Source: Nitrospirota bacterium
GTDB lineage: Bacteria > Nitrospirota_A > Leptospirillia > Leptospirillales > Leptospirillaceae
Assembly (NCBI GenBank): GCA_021795275.1
Contig: JAJYPO010000014.1
Coordinates: forward strand, 1-23,806
DNA length: 23,806 nucleotides
Direction of reading: 5' to 3'
The notes below the pieces were generated by a model. That model was not told the DNA's origin and did no database searches. It saw nothing but the letters and a program-made list of their open reading frames with translations. The translations under genes and the position numbers were made by a program. Numbering within the stretch: position 1 is the stretch's first letter; every line of letters begins with the position of its first letter. This document shows, piece by piece, positions 21,322 to 23,806 of this stretch.

Positions 21322-23141
21322 GAGACGGACGACGATCCAGTCCCAGGTTTGCAGTCTCCTCCCAGGAGGAGACTGTCGGCTCCATTCTCGTCATCGCGAT
21401 GACCCGGATGGGCGACCTTTTCCAGATGGCTCCGATGGCGGCCGCTCTTCGGGAAAGAAATCCGGGGTGCCGCATCGGTCTCGTGGCCTATCGGGAGTTC
21501 GGGGAAACGGCGGCGGGACTTGCCCTGTTCGATGACCTCTATCTGGTGGACGGACAGGCCATCCGTCGGATGGTGTTCGACGACAGGATTTCCTGGAGCG
21601 AAAAAATCTCCCGGATCCGGGCGATGAGCGCCGACTGGAACCAGGGGGAATACGACCTCCTGATCAACCTGACGCCAAACCGGATCGGAACGGTTCTGGG
21701 ATATCTCGTCAAGGCCCGGGAGGTCAGGGGAGTGATCATGACCCGGGACGGATTTCGGGCTTTTTACGATCCGGCCATTGCCTATTTTGGCATGATGGTC
21801 CGGAACCGCCTCTATAACGACACGAACCTGGTGGATCTCTTTCTCCGGATTGCCCAGGTTCCACCCCCCCGGGGACTCGTGCTCCCTGAAAGGATGGACA
21901 TCCCCGCTCCGGGACTGCCTGCGGATAAACGGTGGGTGGCGGTTCAGACCGGCGCCTCTGTGGCGATCAAGCGGTGGCCTGAGGAGTCATTCGTCCGGAT
22001 GATCGCGCACTTTCTTTCCAGGTCCCCCGGGTCGGGAATCGTCCTTGTGGGCTCGGGGGAGGAGGATGTGGCCCGGAACAGGAGGATCGTTGCGACGCTC
22101 GAGGACCGGTGGAGTTCGGGGCGAATTCTGAACCTGACCGGCCGGACCTCGGTGCGGGAGCTAGCCGGGGTTCTCCGCTCGGTGTCGCGGCTTGTCTCGA
22201 ACGATACGGGGGCCATGCATGTCGCGGCGGCGATGGGGACTCCCGTCGTGGCGCTCTCCTTCGCCAATCTTTTCTACCCTGAGACGGCTCCCTATGGAAA
22301 GAATCATGTCGTTCTACAGAGCCGGAAGCCATGTGCCCCCTGCGGGATCGACGCCCATTGTCTGGACCCGGTCTGCCGGGAGGACATCGCCCCCGAATGG
22401 CTTGCCCAGTTCGTCGTCCATCTCGAGAAGACGGAGGCGGCACCGATGGATCTCCGGGCCCGGGTGTCCGGATTCCTTGAAAGGGATCCTCCGGGATCCC
22501 AGTTGCTGGTCGCCGTTTCAGGATGGGATGGTCGGGGGAGACTCCGGTATCGTCCCGTGTCCCGGCCTCCCATGGGGCTCCCGGAGCTTTTCAGGAGTCT
22601 CTATCGCCAGATCTGGGCGATGGAGTTTGACCGGCTGCCGCTCGACTGGGGGGAGGAATGCGACCTTCTGCTTGAGGATTATGCGGTGGCTGGGCTCACC
22701 CGCCAGTCATGGGAAGATCTCCGGAATGTCCATCTCGAGATCGGGGGACTTTTCAGGGAGGGAGAGAGCCTTTGCCGAACGATCCGCGAAAGGGTGGAAG
22801 AGGGGATTCCCGACGATGGGGCCCGACAGTTTCTCGAAGATCTCACCCGCGAGCTGGAGTCCCTCGATGTGCGCATTCAGGAACTGGGTTGGGTTGCGGC
22901 CACGGCAGCCCCTCTTGCCACCCTCTTCGAGATCGAAAAGGAGGGAGTGGCGATCGAGGATCCCATGCGTCTTCTGGAAATGATACAGGGGGTGGAGCAT
23001 GTTTATCGGACAGGGCATTTGCGGAACGAGCGGTTGATCCGACTTGCCGACAGATGGTTTTCATCCATGGAATCAACGTTTATTTCATCCGGGGATCAGG
23101 GAGTGTCGAAGCGGGCCGCGGCCTCGCTTCATCTCCTGTGA
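21318..23141 (+). CDS. Second GT9 heptosyltransferase-like glycosyltransferase with long C-terminal extension
   Basis: The 607-aa protein has the GT9 N-terminal motif MTRMGDLFQMAPMAAALRER, the mid-domain GASVAIKRWPEESFVRMIAH, and the donor-site block SNDTGAMHVAAAMGTPVVAL from residue 294. A four-cysteine cluster (C339, C342, C348, C353) sits at the same place as in the 17955 gene. Residues about 375-607 form an unrecognised helical extension, including RSLYRQIWAMEFDRL, which resembles the ARLMRRFEWRYL helix of the other GT9 protein, so the two are likely paralogues with a shared lineage-specific tail. ATG 21318 overlaps the previous stop (ATGA). A short N-terminal tail of about 20 residues precedes the first strand (SILVIAMTR). 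Confidence 0.83.
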   Translation: MRDGRRSSPRFAVSSQEETVGSILVIAMTRMGDLFQMAPMAAALRERNPGCRIGLVAYREFGETAAGLALFDDLYLVDGQAIRRMVFDDRISWSEKISRIRAMSADWNQGEYDLLINLTPNRIGTVLGYLVKAREVRGVIMTRDGFRAFYDPAIAYFGMMVRNRLYNDTNLVDLFLRIAQVPPPRGLVLPERMDIPAPGLPADKRWVAVQTGASVAIKRWPEESFVRMIAHFLSRSPGSGIVLVGSGEEDVARNRRIVATLEDRWSSGRILNLTGRTSVRELAGVLRSVSRLVSNDTGAMHVAAAMGTPVVALSFANLFYPETAPYGKNHVVLQSRKPCAPCGIDAHCLDPVCREDIAPEWLAQFVVHLEKTEAAPMDLRARVSGFLERDPPGSQLLVAVSGWDGRGRLRYRPVSRPPMGLPELFRSLYRQIWAMEFDRLPLDWGEECDLLLEDYAVAGLTRQSWEDLRNVHLEIGGLFREGESLCRTIRERVEEGIPDDGARQFLEDLTRELESLDVRIQELGWVAATAAPLATLFEIEKEGVAIEDPMRLLEMIQGVEHVYRTGHLRNERLIRLADRWFSSMESTFISSGDQGVSKRAAASLHLL

Positions 23142-23153
23142 CTTCGGGAGACC

Positions 23154-23169
23154 GGGGCCTCATGGCCCC
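23154..23169 (+). other. Short perfect hairpin between the last two genes
   Basis: GGGGCC-TCAT-GGCCCC is a 6-bp perfect stem with a tetraloop, 13 nt after the GT9 stop and without a T-tract. It would hide the in-frame ATG at 23162 and sits just upstream of the Shine-Dalgarno GAGGAGG (23174-23180). It may tune translation or act as an intercistronic RNA element; only the structure is visible. Confidence 0.4.
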
Positions 23170-23185
23170 TATCGAGGAGGGAAAG

Positions 23186-23806
23186 ATGGATGCACAGAAA
23201 CATTTTGATGGTCAGGACATTCTCCTTGACGGAGAGAAGACGGAGTTGAAAAGGGCGGAAGGAGAGTCCTGGGCTCAGGCGCTGGACCGTCTTCTCCTGG
23301 ATGTTCCTTCCGGGAGGACGATCTCCGGTGTATTCCTGAACGGGGCTCCTTCGTCCCGGCCGGAGATCGAAGCCCTGGACAACGCCAATCCCTTTCTTCT
23401 GGAGGTTCGGACGGAATCGCTGGAATCGCTTCTCAAGGATGTCCTGACCGACCTGGTCGCCCATATAGACAGCCTCATGGTGGTTTTTCAGGAGATCGGA
23501 AACAATCTTCGCAGAGGAAACCTCCAGGCGGTTTTCGGGGCGCGCGACTCGAACCAGGAATCCGGGGGAGGGGTCTACATGCAGGCCCTTGAAGGAATGG
23601 TCGCCGCCCAGGTTCTCGTTGAGGAGATCGGACGAATCGAACAGCAGTCGGGACACGACACCTTCCGTGTCTCCTTCATTGAAGAATCGGACCGGATCGA
23701 CGCCCTTCTCACAGGCATGCTCAAGGCGCAAGAGGCTCTCGACTGGATCCTGCTGGCGGATCTCGTGGAATACGAGATTCTTCCGGTGCTGCAGCGTGGG
23801 CGGGTG
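23186..23806 (+). CDS. Unrecognised helical protein, 3' end outside the window
   Basis: An open frame runs from ATG 23186 to the window end with no stop (207 codons seen). The ATG has a strong GAGGAGG 5 nt upstream, better than the in-frame ATG at 23162. I do not recognise the family. It starts with a charged 25-residue segment (MDAQKHFDGQDILLDGEKTE), then alternates strands (TISGVFLNGAP) and amphipathic helices (SLESLLKDVLTDLVAHIDSL, EALDWILLADLVEYEILPVL). No signal peptide or membrane helix is seen. It follows the second GT9 gene by 44 nt in the same orientation, so it is probably in the glycosylation operon. Confidence 0.7.
   Translation, partial: MDAQKHFDGQDILLDGEKTELKRAEGESWAQALDRLLLDVPSGRTISGVFLNGAPSSRPEIEALDNANPFLLEVRTESLESLLKDVLTDLVAHIDSLMVVFQEIGNNLRRGNLQAVFGARDSNQESGGGVYMQALEGMVAAQVLVEEIGRIEQQSGHDTFRVSFIEESDRIDALLTGMLKAQEALDWILLADLVEYEILPVLQRGRV

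Noticed and set aside
1..23806. tRNA, rRNA, CRISPR arrays, insertion sequences, integrase or attachment sites
   Set aside because: None seen. There are no regularly spaced repeats, no transposase motifs and no recognisable tRNA; the window is almost wholly coding and uniform in style.

Overview
The window is one continuous block of flagellar genes, all on the + strand, followed by a block of glycosyltransferase genes. It comes from a GC-rich (by eye), motile, diderm bacterium. The outer membrane is implied by flgH (L-ring lipoprotein) and flgI (P-ring). The sequence alone does not fix the taxon. The combination of sigma-54 and sigma-28 promoters, FliW/CsrA control and GT9-rich glycosylation genes would fit Nitrospirota (for example a Leptospirillum or Nitrospira relative) or a deltaproteobacterial-type lineage; this is inference only.

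Layout. (1) 1-1273: the 3' end of a gene that may be the FliK hook-length protein, a small FlhB C-domain-like protein, and an unrecognised 220-aa protein. (2) 1274-1519: a regulatory region with a strong sigma-54 promoter and upstream dyads. (3) 1520-6698: flgF-flgG-flgA-flgH-flgI-flgJ and a first flagellin, closely spaced or overlapping. (4) 6733-10993: a sigma-28 promoter, then flgM-flgN-flgK-flgL and a single gene encoding CsrA fused in frame to FliW. (5) 10991-11990: a perfect-spacing sigma-28 promoter whose -35 box starts at the stop codon of the fusion gene, a leader rich in GGA motifs, a second flagellin and tandem hairpins. (6) 12075-14429: fliD, fliS and a fliT-position gene. (7) 14430-14670: a second sigma-54 promoter with two near-perfect GGGAA/TTCCC dyads. 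(8) 14671-23806: five glycosyltransferase-type genes (two CgeB-like, one GT-methyltransferase-TPR fusion, two GT9 heptosyltransferase-like), then the start of an unrecognised gene cut by the window edge.

How it works together (inference). Sigma-54 with an enhancer-binding activator would turn on rod/ring genes, the first flagellin and the glycosylation genes. FlgM would hold sigma-28 until the hook is complete. Sigma-28 would then drive hook-junction proteins, chaperones and the major flagellin. FliS, FlgN and the FliT-like protein would chaperone the filament, junction and cap proteins. The downstream transferases most likely glycosylate flagellin.

The most unusual element is the CsrA-FliW fusion. 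In Bacillus these are separate proteins: FliW inhibits CsrA, and unsecreted flagellin titrates FliW. Here the translational repressor and its antagonist are one polypeptide, placed directly upstream of a flagellin mRNA leader that carries candidate CsrA sites. An internal Shine-Dalgarno and ATG could also make free FliW. The two sigma-54 promoters share an upstream element at an identical distance from the -24 box, which points to one common activator.
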